Positions 8,110-20,843 of a stretch of 64,000 nucleotides of DNA are shown in pieces (the stretch's first letter is position 1; each line of letters starts with the position of its first letter). The stretch lies in contig PTKS01000006.1 in the NCBI GenBank assembly GCA_002937855.1, positions 1-64,000 on the forward strand, written 5' to 3'. Source of the stretch: Alphaproteobacteria bacterium MarineAlpha5_Bin12. Its GTDB lineage: Bacteria > Pseudomonadota > Alphaproteobacteria > HIMB59 > GCA-002718135. Both the position numbers and the translations under genes were made by a program. The notes beneath the pieces were generated by a model. The model made no database searches. It saw only the letters and a program-made list of their open reading frames with translations, and had not been told where the DNA came from.

Positions 8110-8895
8110 ATGAATAACATAAAAGATATTGTGAATTTAGAGATCTATCCAATTGACACTTCCTCTGATTTTTTAAAAGATTGTAAAAAAAAATTAAAAA
8201 AAGACTCTGTTTTACAATTAGATAATTTTATATCATCAAAATCTCTTTCAAAAATTCAAAATGAAGGTAATCAACTTCATCCTCAAGCTTATTATTGTTC
8301 ACAAAATCATACTGTTTTATTAAACAAAAAAAATATGGATCTTAAACTAGATGATCCATGTAATGTAGAGGTTCTAAGTAATAAGGGATGTGTTCCTCAT
8401 GATTTAATTCCAATTAGTTCAGACTTGATAGAGTTATATAATTCTTTAGTATTTCAGAAATTTTTAGAAAATGTTTTAGATATTAAAAAAATCTATCCTT
8501 ATAAAGATACTTTATCATCAATTAATTATAATTATTATGAAGAAGGTCAACAACTAGGTTGGCATTTTGACAATGCATCTTTTGCAATCACTTTAATGAT
8601 TCAATCCCCAGATTCTGGAGGCATTTTTGAATACATTAATAAAGGCAGAAATTATGAAAAAAACTATATTGATAAAAAATTAATCAGATCTGTACTTAAG
8701 GATGAATATCCTGTTAATGAACTTTCAGTTAAACCTGGAACTCTACTTTTATTTTATGGAAGAAATTATTTACATCGTGTTACAGCAGTAACCTCCCAAA
8801 AGTGTAGAATTCTTGTAACATTAAATTATAATTTAGAAGAAGGTGTTTCACTTTCAGAAAATGCAAGGTTAACTTTTTTCGGAAGACTAAAATAA
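8110..8895 (+). CDS. 2-oxoglutarate/Fe(II)-dependent oxygenase-like protein
   Basis: GWHFDNASFAITLMIQSPDSGG (HxD) and distal HRVTAV His within double-stranded beta-helix-like arrangement. Confidence 0.75.
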   Translation: MNNIKDIVNLEIYPIDTSSDFLKDCKKKLKKDSVLQLDNFISSKSLSKIQNEGNQLHPQAYYCSQNHTVLLNKKNMDLKLDDPCNVEVLSNKGCVPHDLIPISSDLIELYNSLVFQKFLENVLDIKKIYPYKDTLSSINYNYYEEGQQLGWHFDNASFAITLMIQSPDSGGIFEYINKGRNYEKNYIDKKLIRSVLKDEYPVNELSVKPGTLLLFYGRNYLHRVTAVTSQKCRILVTLNYNLEEGVSLSENARLTFFGRLK

Positions 8896-9067
8896 GTAGC
8901 AAGTGGTGAAAATTGACAACTTATAGAAAATTTTCTGACAATACTATCTCTACGTTAGTAATTCTACTTCCTAATATGAGAAGTAATTGAACATCAAAAA
9001 ACCTTTAATACAACTATAAATTTTTTAGTTGAAAATCTGTATTTATAATCTATCTTACATTTAATAA

Positions 9068-11230
<2,163 letters not shown>

Positions 11231-11255
11231 TTTAATCAAACTCAATAGTTACTAA

Positions 11256-12920
11256 ATGGATAAAGTAACTTTAGATATCATATGGGGTAAATTACAAGCT
11301 ACATCTGATGAGATGGGAGTTATATTAGCAAAAGCAAGTATGAGTCCAGTTATTTATGAAGTACTGGATTTCGCTTGCGGTCTTTGCGATAATAAAGGTG
11401 AGTGTATATCTATCCAGAATGGTATAACAATTTTTACAGGAACATTTACATCAGATGTTCAAATAATATTAAAAAAATTTGATAAAGACATTAACAATGG
11501 TGATATTTTTTTATTAAATGATCCGCATTATTCAGGAACACACTTAAATGATGTTAGTGTTATTAAACCAATATTTGTTAATGATAAATTAATAGCGTTT
11601 GCAATTGCAGATGCTCACTGGGCAGATATTGGTGGGAGTGCTCCTGGATCTATTTCTCCTCAAGCTTCTGAAATATATCAAGAGGGTGTTCAGTTACCTG
11701 GGGTAAGACTATATAAAAAGGGAGAAATCCAAAAAGATATTATTGACATAATATCATCTAATGTAAGATATCCAACTTTAGCTATTGGAGATTTAAACGC
11801 TGAAGTTGCTGCAGTAAATATTGCAGAAAAAAGATTAAATGAAATAGTAAAAAAATATGGTGCTGACAAAGTTTTTACCACATTTGAATATTTGAAGAAT
11901 ACAAGTGAAAAAATTTCTATAAAAGCCATACAGAACATGCCGAATGGTATTTATGAAGTAGAAGACATAATTGATGGTGATAGTTTCAAAGAAGATCCAA
12001 TTCCAATTAAGTTAAAATTAACAATTAAAGATGAGGAAATTGAATTTGATTTTGATGGAACTAGTGACTTTTCTGAAAGTCCGTTAAAATGTGGAAAAGG
12101 CGCACTTTTCTCACAAATTAAAACAGTATTCAAATCAGTTGTAGATCCTCACGGTTTCTCAAATGAAGGGTGGTTTCGTCCACTTAAACTTAAAATTCCT
12201 GACGGAACAGTATTTAGCGCTACCTATCCTGAGTCAACTGGATGGTATTTTGAAACTTCATCTTATGCAGCTGACTTAGTTTGGAAGGCTTTTGCTTCTA
12301 TAATTAAGAATAAAACTTCCGCTGGACATTATCTTGCTCTATCACCATCATTTCTTTATGGAACAGATCACAGAAACAATGAACCCTTTTTTGCGCTTGA
12401 GCCGCACTGTGGAGGCTGGGGAGCTTCTAATGATTCTGATGGAACTAGTGGATTAATAGGTATTCTTGATGGAGATACTTATAATTATTCCATTGAATTA
12501 TTTGAAAATAAATTTCCTATGAGATGCAATCAATTTAAATTTAACACGGAAGATGGAGTAGGGCATGGAGAATTTAGAGGTGGTTTTGGTCTAATCAGAG
12601 AATATGAGTTATTATGTGATGATGTTTCATTTTACTGTGCGGATGGTAGAACCAAAACAAAACCTTGGGGTATATATGGAGGTACAGAGGGAAGTAATAA
12701 TTATAAGATAATAAGATCAAATGGTAAGGAAAGAAAAATTACTATTACCCCTCCTATTAAATTGAATAAAGGTGATACCTTGAAAATTGTCACTGCTAGT
12801 GGAGGAGGTTATGGCAAACCAGAAAATAGAGAAAGAAAAAGGGTTTTAGATGATTTAGAAAATGAGTTTATTACACCAGAAATTGCTCAAAGTGTTTATA
12901 AATTAAAGGACGTTAAATAA
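11256..12920 (+). CDS. Hydantoinase B/oxoprolinase family protein
   Basis: VTLDIIWGKLQATSDEMG, NDPHYSGTHLNDV, PFFALEPHCGGWGA typical HyuB. Confidence 0.95.
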   Translation: MDKVTLDIIWGKLQATSDEMGVILAKASMSPVIYEVLDFACGLCDNKGECISIQNGITIFTGTFTSDVQIILKKFDKDINNGDIFLLNDPHYSGTHLNDVSVIKPIFVNDKLIAFAIADAHWADIGGSAPGSISPQASEIYQEGVQLPGVRLYKKGEIQKDIIDIISSNVRYPTLAIGDLNAEVAAVNIAEKRLNEIVKKYGADKVFTTFEYLKNTSEKISIKAIQNMPNGIYEVEDIIDGDSFKEDPIPIKLKLTIKDEEIEFDFDGTSDFSESPLKCGKGALFSQIKTVFKSVVDPHGFSNEGWFRPLKLKIPDGTVFSATYPESTGWYFETSSYAADLVWKAFASIIKNKTSAGHYLALSPSFLYGTDHRNNEPFFALEPHCGGWGASNDSDGTSGLIGILDGDTYNYSIELFENKFPMRCNQFKFNTEDGVGHGEFRGGFGLIREYELLCDDVSFYCADGRTKTKPWGIYGGTEGSNNYKIIRSNGKERKITITPPIKLNKGDTLKIVTASGGGYGKPENRERKRVLDDLENEFITPEIAQSVYKLKDVK

Positions 12921-14956
12921 TGACAAGACTTGCTATTGACATAGGAGGAACTTTTACTGATTTAATCTTATTTAATGAAAAAAATGGTAAATTAACTGCA
13001 TATAAATCTTTAAGTACACCTTCAGATCCCTCAAGTGGAGTTGTAAACACTATAAATTTATCGAAAATTGACACTGCAAATATAAGTTTTTTTGTTCATG
13101 GTGGAACAACAGTAATTAATGCTATTACTGAAAGAAAGGGAGTTAAGACAGCACTTATTACAACTCTTGGATTTAGGGATATTTTGGGAATTATGCGCGG
13201 AAATAGGCCAGATATGTATAATTTAAAACCAAAAAAACCAACTCCATTTGTTGACAGAAAGTTAAGATTTGAAGTGAAAGAAAGAGTAACTTCAGAGGGC
13301 AAAATTTTAACACCTTTGAACTTAGAATCTCTAGATGAGATTATAGATATATGTAAAAAAAATAAGGTTGAGTCTATAGCAATTCAATTTTTGCATAGTT
13401 ATCTATTTACTGAAAATGAAAAAAAATGCTCAGAATATATTAAAAAAAAATTTCCAGAAGTTTCAATAACAATTTCTAGTGACATAACACGTGAATGGAG
13501 GGAGTTTGAACGGGCGAATACAGCTGTACTTAATGCTTATGTTCAACCAATAGTATTAAAATATTTTGACAATTTAGAAAAAAAATTAAATGATCTAGGA
13601 ATAAATTGTGGTTTTACTGCGATGCAATCAAACGGTGGCACAACTTCATTTAATGGCGCTAAAAGACAACCAATAACTCTTGTTGAGTCCGGTCCTGCTG
13701 CAGGAGTTAACGGAGCAGTTTTAGTAGGTAATTTAACAAATAAAAAAAATATTATTTATTTTGATGTAGGGGGAACAACAACTAAATGTGCATTAATTGA
13801 AAACGGTAAGCCTAAAGTTACAACAGAATATAAACTAGAGTGGACAAGATTCAATCCTGGATATCCTATAAGAGTTCCGGTCACAGATTTAGTTGAGATA
13901 GGTGCAGGAGGAGGTTCGATAGCTTGGTTTGATTCCGGTGGATCACTTAAAGTTGGGCCACAAAGTGCAGGCGCCGATCCAGGTCCTTCTTCATATAATA
14001 AAGGAGGAATAGAACCAACTATTACTGATGCTAAACTCATAACAGGTGTTATAAATCCAAAAAATTTTGCATCTGGACAATTTGAGTTAAAAAAAAAATT
14101 AGCTGAAAAAGCAATAAATAAGATAGCTTCTGTTTTAGGTGTTGATTTGATCACAGCTGCATCTTCTATAGTAAGAGTTGCGGAAGCAAATATGATAAAT
14201 GCATTAAAGTTAGTATCTATCCAAAGAGGTTATGACCCAAGAGATTTTGTTCTTGTTGCTGGCGGCGGCGGCGGCCCAATGCATGCTTGTACTTTGGGAA
14301 AAGAATTGGGCGTAAGTGAGATAATTGTACCACCATATCCAGGATATTTTTCTGCTTGGGGTATGCTTGCAACTGACCAAAGGTCAGATTTTGCAATAAC
14401 TTCTCTTATTAGATCAGAAAATGCAGACATTAATAAAATTTTATCCATTTTCAATAAACTTGAAGAAGATGCTAAGAATTATTTTCTTTCAAACAATGAC
14501 TTAGATAAAAATATAATTGATTTCGAAAAAAGAATTGATATGCGATATTTAGGACAAGAACATACGGTTACGGTTACAGTAACTGAAAAGGAATTTGATA
14601 TTGAAAAAATTCTTAAAATATTTCATTTAGAACATAAAAAAGCATACACTTTTTCTTTGGACAATACTTCAATAGAATTTGTAACATTTAGACTTTCTGC
14701 TTCATCTAATTCGCCTAAACCAAAGATAAAAGAAATTTCTAATAATTATAAAATTGACGATTCTATTTTAGAAAAAAGAGAAGTAAATTTTGGAGAAGAT
14801 GGTCTTCATAAAGCGACAGTTTATAATAGAAATAAATTACCAACTGGTATAGAAATTGATGGGCCTCTAATTGTAGAAGAAGATTCAACTGTAACTATGG
14901 TTTTACCAAACCAGAAACTTACCGTAGATAACTTTGGCTTTCTAAGAATAAAATAA
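12920..14956 (+). CDS. Hydantoinase/oxoprolinase A family protein
   Basis: IDIGGTFTDLILF, GGTTVINAITERKG, ESGPAAGVNGAV, VAGGGGGPMHACTLGKELG typical HyuA. Confidence 0.95.
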   Translation: MTRLAIDIGGTFTDLILFNEKNGKLTAYKSLSTPSDPSSGVVNTINLSKIDTANISFFVHGGTTVINAITERKGVKTALITTLGFRDILGIMRGNRPDMYNLKPKKPTPFVDRKLRFEVKERVTSEGKILTPLNLESLDEIIDICKKNKVESIAIQFLHSYLFTENEKKCSEYIKKKFPEVSITISSDITREWREFERANTAVLNAYVQPIVLKYFDNLEKKLNDLGINCGFTAMQSNGGTTSFNGAKRQPITLVESGPAAGVNGAVLVGNLTNKKNIIYFDVGGTTTKCALIENGKPKVTTEYKLEWTRFNPGYPIRVPVTDLVEIGAGGGSIAWFDSGGSLKVGPQSAGADPGPSSYNKGGIEPTITDAKLITGVINPKNFASGQFELKKKLAEKAINKIASVLGVDLITAASSIVRVAEANMINALKLVSIQRGYDPRDFVLVAGGGGGPMHACTLGKELGVSEIIVPPYPGYFSAWGMLATDQRSDFAITSLIRSENADINKILSIFNKLEEDAKNYFLSNNDLDKNIIDFEKRIDMRYLGQEHTVTVTVTEKEFDIEKILKIFHLEHKKAYTFSLDNTSIEFVTFRLSASSNSPKPKIKEISNNYKIDDSILEKREVNFGEDGLHKATVYNRNKLPTGIEIDGPLIVEEDSTVTMVLPNQKLTVDNFGFLRIK

Positions 14957-15015
14957 TTTGCTTAATTTAATAATCATTTTATTAATTATTAGATTATAAA
15001 TACAATGATAAAATT

Positions 15016-15894
15016 ATGGTAAACAACAATTTCAAAGGCCTACTTTTTATGATCTTAGCTGCTCTTTTTTTTGCTTTAAATGATACTATAGTTAAATTTG
15101 CTGTGAAAGAAATTGAAGATAATTCTTCTTTATTCACAATAGTTTTTATAAGAGGAATTTTTACCAGTTCCTTAATTTTAATATCAATTGTTATTTTTAG
15201 AAAATTAAATTTTAAAAAATTATTTTGTGATAAAAGATCTTATTTACGAGGATTGTGTGAAGTTGGTACAGCATTTTGTTTTTTAACTAGTATGATGATT
15301 ATGCCATTAGCAGACGTATATATTTTACTTAATACTGCTCCACTTTTAATCACTGCAGCAGGAGCAGTATTGTTAAGAGAAAATGTAGGTATCAAGAGAT
15401 GGTCAGCAGTAATTGTGGGATTTATAGGTGTGATAATTGTAATTAATCCAATTAATTTAAAATTTGGTTTTATTTTTATATTGCCAATATCTGCAGCAAT
15501 TTTTTTAACAATTAAAGATGTTATAACTAAAGGTTATAAAGATTCTTCAAATAGTTTAGAAATTATATTTATAACTTCTTTTCTTGTGACCATTTCTTTT
15601 GGAATTGTATCTTTATTTTTTCCAATAGACTTATCATTAAATACTTCAGTATATATTTTGTCTTCTAGTCTTTTTTTGGCGATAGCTTATCTTTTTTCTG
15701 TTTTAACGATCATTTATGCACCCTTATCAGTTACTTCTCCTGCAAGATATTCCGTTGTAATTTTTGGAATAATTTTAGGATACATATTTTTTTATGAAAT
15801 ACCGAGTATCAATATGATTATCGGCGCAATAATTATATCTTTAAGTGGTCTATTTATTATAAAAAGAGAAAAAGAATTAGGAAAAATAGATTAA
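15016..15894 (+). CDS. EamA/DMT family transporter
   Basis: Ten hydrophobic helices, ALNDTIVKFAVKE, RGLCEVGTAFCFLTSMMIMPLADVYILLNTAPL. Confidence 0.9.
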   Translation: MVNNNFKGLLFMILAALFFALNDTIVKFAVKEIEDNSSLFTIVFIRGIFTSSLILISIVIFRKLNFKKLFCDKRSYLRGLCEVGTAFCFLTSMMIMPLADVYILLNTAPLLITAAGAVLLRENVGIKRWSAVIVGFIGVIIVINPINLKFGFIFILPISAAIFLTIKDVITKGYKDSSNSLEIIFITSFLVTISFGIVSLFFPIDLSLNTSVYILSSSLFLAIAYLFSVLTIIYAPLSVTSPARYSVVIFGIILGYIFFYEIPSINMIIGAIIISLSGLFIIKREKELGKID

Positions 15895-15915
15895 TTCAAT
15901 TTATATTTAATTTTT

Positions 15916-16296
15916 TTATAACAAATTTTTTTCGTTAAGTACTTTTCTAGCTATTTTAAAGCATTCAAGTGACTGAGGAACTCCACAATAAATTGCAATA
16001 ACATGAATAATAGATCTTATTTCATTCTTAGTTACTCCATTATTAATTGCCCCTCGGCAATGAATTTCCCACTCATTCATTTTTCCTAATGCTCCTATCA
16101 TAGATAAGTTCATCATAGATCTAGTTTTAGGGTCGATAGTTTCATCTCCCCATCCAAATCCCCAACACCATTCAGTCATTGCCATTTGGAAAGGTTTTGT
16201 AAAATCATCGGCTTGGGATAAATTTTTTTCTACATATTCTTTACCTAAAGTAGCCTTTCTTTTTTCTAATCCTTTGTTAAATAATTCTTTATCCAT
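15916..16296 (-). CDS. Carboxymuconolactone decarboxylase family protein
   Basis: WGFGWGDETIDPKTRSMMNLSMIGALGKMNEWEIHCRGAINNGVTKNEIRSIIHVIAIYCGVP, CMD fold signature. Confidence 0.92.
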   Translation of the reverse strand: MDKELFNKGLEKRKATLGKEYVEKNLSQADDFTKPFQMAMTEWCWGFGWGDETIDPKTRSMMNLSMIGALGKMNEWEIHCRGAINNGVTKNEIRSIIHVIAIYCGVPQSLECFKIARKVLNEKNLL

Positions 16297-16432
16297 TTTT
16301 ATCTCCTATAATATTATAAATATTACTATGTATTGTTGAAAAAAATTTTCAAGTGTGAAGCGAAAAATACTTTTAAACTCTTTTAGTTGTTGTTGTTATA
16401 AGTGAGATAGTTTAAGTTAATTTTAAATTATT

Positions 16433-16795
16433 ATGTATAAAGTTGAGTGTCATTGTAAATCAGTCAAACTACAAGTTAATCTTCCAAATATTCTTGATAA
16501 CTTAGTAAAATGTAATTGTTCAATTTGTCAAAAAAGAGGGGCAATCATGGCGATAGCGAATAAAGATGATGTTAACGTAATAGAAGGAATTGACAAACTA
16601 TCTCTTTATCAATTTCATACAAAAATAGCAAAACATTACTTTTGTTCTATTTGTGGAATTTATACGCACCATCAAATGAGATCAAATATAAATAAATTTG
16701 GAATTAATACCTCATGTATAAGCGGTATAAACCTAGATGATATTAAAAATGTAAGACTTTCAGATGGAATCAATCATCCTTTAGATAAAAAATGA
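16433..16795 (+). CDS. GFA (glutathione-dependent formaldehyde-activating) family protein
   Basis: CHCKSVKLQV, CNCSICQKRGAIM, HYFCSICGIYTHHQ zinc-binding Cys pattern. Confidence 0.9.
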   Translation: MYKVECHCKSVKLQVNLPNILDNLVKCNCSICQKRGAIMAIANKDDVNVIEGIDKLSLYQFHTKIAKHYFCSICGIYTHHQMRSNINKFGINTSCISGINLDDIKNVRLSDGINHPLDKK

Positions 16796-16808
16796 AGTAA
16801 ATTATTAT

Positions 16809-17450
16809 ATGAAATTAATATTCACTTCTTTATTATTTTTATTCTTATCGAATTCCTTATATGCTCATACATTTACAGGAAAAATTGGTTTTTTAGATGG
16901 AATTTCTCATCCTGTATTAGGTTTTGATCATTTTCTTGCTATGGTAAGTGTAGGTATAATTAGTTCACAATTTGGAAAACGTTTAATTTGGACAATTCCA
17001 TCAGTTTTTGTCTTAGTAATGATTATAGGTGGTATTTTTGGAATAAGTTTTGAGTTTTATACTAAAGAAAGTTTTCAAAATATGGATAATAATGAAGTAA
17101 TACAAATCTTTTATTTTGCTCGTTATATTAATTCCGCTGTAGAGTATGGAATTATATTTTCAGTAATTTTTCTTGGAGGTTGTATTGCGATAGAGAAAAA
17201 ATTGCCAGTTAAAATAATTATGGCTTTCGTAGCTTTTTTCGGATTTTGTCATGGGGTCGCACATGGTCTTGAAATGCCTTGGGCTGTAAATCCATTACTT
17301 TTTGGCCTCGGCTTTTCAACAGGCACAGCTATACTTCATATTTTTGGAGTAATTATAGGTTATTTTTCTATTAAATCGTCTATCTCATCTCTAATTTTGA
17401 GATTTCTAGGAATGATGATTTCTTTTTATGGTATTTATTTAATTTTTTAA
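16809..17450 (+). CDS. HupE/UreJ family protein
   Basis: HPVLGFDHFLAMVSVG, FCHGVAHGLEMP, and FSTGTAILHIFGV motifs. Confidence 0.92.
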   Translation: MKLIFTSLLFLFLSNSLYAHTFTGKIGFLDGISHPVLGFDHFLAMVSVGIISSQFGKRLIWTIPSVFVLVMIIGGIFGISFEFYTKESFQNMDNNEVIQIFYFARYINSAVEYGIIFSVIFLGGCIAIEKKLPVKIIMAFVAFFGFCHGVAHGLEMPWAVNPLLFGLGFSTGTAILHIFGVIIGYFSIKSSISSLILRFLGMMISFYGIYLIF

Positions 17451-17473
17451 TTTAAATTTGAAATGTGAATTAA

Positions 17474-20164
17474 ATGAAATCTAATAATAATAAAATTTCC
17501 ATACCCCAACTTTCTAAAATAGTACATTTGTTAGGAGAAACTTTAGGATTGGTTGTTAAAAATCAAGAAGGTAAGATTTATTATGATAAAATTGAAGAAA
17601 TTAGACTGCTTTCAAAAGCTTCAAGAATATCAAATAATGAAAAGAAAAATAAATTAAATTTTAATAGACTTAAAAAAAATATCAATAATTTAAATTCACA
17701 AGAATCACTAATAATTGCAAGAGCCTTTAGTCAATTTTTAAATTTTGTTAATTTAGCAGAGTCATTATATAATATGTATAAAATACAAGATACAAAACAA
17801 CAAAAATCAAGAGTCAGTAATGACTTAATTCTTTTAGAAGATGTAATAAAAAAAATAATTAGAAATAAAAATATAAATAAAAAAAATTTTTATAAAGTTG
17901 CAAAAAATTTAAATATCAACCTGGTATTAACAGCTCATCCAACTGAAGTAAAAAGAAGGACACTTATACAAAAATATGCAAACTTAAACAATATAATTGA
18001 AAATTTTAATAATAAAAGGAATGCTGAAAGTTTATTAAAGAATTTAAAAAATCCATTATACGAAGAGATAACTTCAATCTGGAAAACTGATGAAATTAAA
18101 AGAACAAGGCCCACTCCATTAGAGGAAGCAAAATGGGGCTTAGCTGTGATTGAAGATAGTTTGTGGAATGCACTTCCAAAAATATGTTCAAGATTTGATA
18201 ATTTTATATTTATAAACACAGGAAAGAATCTTCCTATAAATTTTTCGCCTATAAGCTTTGGATCTTGGATGGGTGGAGATAGAGATGGGAATCCATTTGT
18301 AACAGCTAAAACTACTAAAGAAGTAATTCTTTTGTCAAGATGGATGGCAGCTAATCTTTATGAAAAAGAATTAACTAAATTGATTCAAGACCTTTCTATG
18401 CATGAGTGTTCTAATATTCTCAAGAAAAAAGTAGGTAAAACTTTTGAACCTTATAGAGTTTTTTTAAGACCAATAAGAAATAAAATGCAAACTACTCAAA
18501 AAGAAATAGAACTCTATTTAAATGAAAAAAAACAAATGAATCTTAAATTAATAGTTAATTCTATTGAAGAAGTTGTTAAGCCTTTAAATCTGGTTTATGA
18601 ATCTCTTTGTGATGTAAAGTGTGATTCTATCGCAAATAGCTCAGTTTTAGATTTATTAAGAAGAACTCAAGCTTTTGGTTTAAATTTAGCAAAAATAGAT
18701 ATTAGACAAGAAGCTAAAAAGCATGAAATATTAATGAATCAGCTATGTAAAAAATTGAATTTAGGTAATTACTCAAGTTGGAGTGAATATGAAAAAATTT
18801 CATTTTTATCAAAAAAAATTAACTCAAAATCAAAATTTATAAATAAAAATGTTTATCTTGATAAAGAAAATAAAGAAACATTCGAGACATTTAGAGCTTT
18901 AAAAGAAATTCCAAAAGAATGTTTGGGTGCTTACATTATTTCGATGGCATCTAAAGTTTCAGATATTTTAGTTGTACTTTTATTGCAAAAGGAGTCTGGA
19001 ATATTAGATTATTTAAGAATTGTTCCCTTATTTGAAACTTTATCCGATTTAGATAATTGTGATAAAATTATTGAAAAATTATATAAAAACTCATGGTATT
19101 TAAAACGTTTTAATAGAATGCAGGAAGTAATGATAGGGTATTCAGACTCTTCCAAAGATGCAGGAAAATTTGCCGCTAGTTGGTCTTTATATAGAGCTCA
19201 AGAAAAACTAAACAAAATTTCAAAAAAATATCGAGTAAAATTAACAATTTTTCATGGTAGAGGGGGCTCTGTTGGTAGAGGAGGAGGACCTGTTTATGCT
19301 GCTTTATTATCTCAACCACCTAATACTGTTAATGGAAACATCAGAGTAACAGAACAAGGTGAAGTAATTCAACAAAAATTTAGCACTGAATCTATCGCTG
19401 AATATAGTTTAGGAACCTATATCGGATCAGTTTTAGAAGCGACATTATTACCCCCAATTGAACCTAAAAAAAATTGGGAAAATTTAATGAAAGAAATGAG
19501 TAATATTTCTAGCAAGGCATATAGAAAATATTTTTCTGAAGATAAATATTTTTTGAAATATTTTAATAATGTAACGCCTCAAAAGATTTTGGAGAAACTT
19601 TTTATAGGTTCAAGACCGACTAAAAGAAAAAATAATAAAAAAATAAAAGATTTAAGAGCTATACCCTGGGTCTTTGCATGGACTCAAATTCGTTTTATTA
19701 TTCCTGCTTGGTTAGGTACTTTAGAAGCTTTAGAATTTGCTTCAAAAAAAAATAACAGTAAAGATTTAAAAGAAATGTTAAATAAATGGCCCTTTTTTTA
19801 TGAGATGATGGACATGCTAGATATGGTATTAACAAAAACTGACAATAGGGTAATATTAAACTATGAAAATTCTATAGAAAATGAAGAAATTAAAAAGATT
19901 GGTCAAAAATTGAGACAAGATCTTTCCTCACTCATTTTTTTAAATAAAAAAATAATTCCGAAAAATATAATTGGTGAGCGCAAAGAATATAGAGAATCAG
20001 TCAGAATTAGAAATACTTATGCGGAAACTCTAAATTTATTACAAGCTGACATAATGAAAAAACTTCGTAGTAGAAATTTAAAAAGAAAAGAAAAAAAAGA
20101 TTTAGATGATGCAATGATGGTAACAATTGCTGGTATTGCGGCTGCTATGAAAAATACTGGCTAA
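17474..20164 (+). CDS. ppc: Phosphoenolpyruvate carboxylase
   Basis: LTAHPTEVKRRT, SWMGGDRDGNPFV, MIGYSDSSKDAGKFAASW, FHGRGGSVGRGGGP, QGEVIQQKF. Confidence 0.98.
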   Translation: MKSNNNKISIPQLSKIVHLLGETLGLVVKNQEGKIYYDKIEEIRLLSKASRISNNEKKNKLNFNRLKKNINNLNSQESLIIARAFSQFLNFVNLAESLYNMYKIQDTKQQKSRVSNDLILLEDVIKKIIRNKNINKKNFYKVAKNLNINLVLTAHPTEVKRRTLIQKYANLNNIIENFNNKRNAESLLKNLKNPLYEEITSIWKTDEIKRTRPTPLEEAKWGLAVIEDSLWNALPKICSRFDNFIFINTGKNLPINFSPISFGSWMGGDRDGNPFVTAKTTKEVILLSRWMAANLYEKELTKLIQDLSMHECSNILKKKVGKTFEPYRVFLRPIRNKMQTTQKEIELYLNEKKQMNLKLIVNSIEEVVKPLNLVYESLCDVKCDSIANSSVLDLLRRTQAFGLNLAKIDIRQEAKKHEILMNQLCKKLNLGNYSSWSEYEKISFLSKKINSKSKFINKNVYLDKENKETFETFRALKEIPKECLGAYIISMASKVSDILVVLLLQKESGILDYLRIVPLFETLSDLDNCDKIIEKLYKNSWYLKRFNRMQEVMIGYSDSSKDAGKFAASWSLYRAQEKLNKISKKYRVKLTIFHGRGGSVGRGGGPVYAALLSQPPNTVNGNIRVTEQGEVIQQKFSTESIAEYSLGTYIGSVLEATLLPPIEPKKNWENLMKEMSNISSKAYRKYFSEDKYFLKYFNNVTPQKILEKLFIGSRPTKRKNNKKIKDLRAIPWVFAWTQIRFIIPAWLGTLEALEFASKKNNSKDLKEMLNKWPFFYEMMDMLDMVLTKTDNRVILNYENSIENEEIKKIGQKLRQDLSSLIFLNKKIIPKNIIGERKEYRESVRIRNTYAETLNLLQADIMKKLRSRNLKRKEKKDLDDAMMVTIAGIAAAMKNTG

Positions 20165-20751
20165 AAAACATCAAATACGTAACTTATCATAAAATAATTT
20201 AATGAAGAATTTTGAGTCAAGTAGGCCCTGTTAGCTTCAATTCTATATCTCTTCAACATCACACTAATACCAATTTTAGGTAAAAAATAGTCATCAATAG
20301 GAAGATCAATATTTCCTAATGAGGAAGAAATACTTACTTTATCATCAATTTTTATTAAACCACCTGATATTCCGAATGGTCCAAAATTTTTAACTAGATC
20401 AAAATTTAACCCTTGAATATTAACTTTTGCTTTTAAGGATTCACTTGGCGAAGTTGTAGATGAGTCAGAAGTTAATTGACCCAGACTTAAATAGGATAAT
20501 TCTAAATTCATTAGCGCCAATAAACCCGTTCCTATGCCATATTCATATGATAAATTGTCTGTTTGAAATGAAGTAGAAGAGGTTGCAAAACCTAAGCCTG
20601 TCAGTTTATTGTTCACTTCATCTATATCACTATTACCGATATTGTAATTAGAAATTCCTAATCCACCGAAAAAATATAAGGAATCTTTGCTGTGAACATT
20701 TTTTATTGAAAAAAATAATATACAGAATATGATTATAGTAAATCTTAACAC
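20161..20751 (-). CDS. Outer-membrane beta-barrel-like protein
   Basis: Signal peptide, alternating amphipathic strands, C-terminal aromatic (YVFDVF). Confidence 0.65.
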   Translation of the reverse strand: MLRFTIIIFCILFFSIKNVHSKDSLYFFGGLGISNYNIGNSDIDEVNNKLTGLGFATSSTSFQTDNLSYEYGIGTGLLALMNLELSYLSLGQLTSDSSTTSPSESLKAKVNIQGLNFDLVKNFGPFGISGGLIKIDDKVSISSSLGNIDLPIDDYFLPKIGISVMLKRYRIEANRAYLTQNSSLNYFMISYVFDVF

Positions 20752-20843
20752 ATAAATTGACTATATTAACTTCTGCATAAAATAAATAATTTTTATAGTT
20801 ATGAAGCAAAAGTGTAAAAAATTAACGAGGTAATCAATTAAAT

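Noticed and set aside
13442-14098. A9 runs in hydantoinase A as potential slippage sites
   Set aside because: Such runs are expected by composition in this AT-rich genome and there is no biological precedent for a short HyuA form, unlike dnaX.
11690-14454. Antisense ORFs within hydantoinase genes (11690-11938, 11951-12133, 13096-13302, 13756-14154, 14230-14454)
   Set aside because: Overlap strongly supported HyuB/HyuA coding sequence; translations look like antisense composition artefacts.
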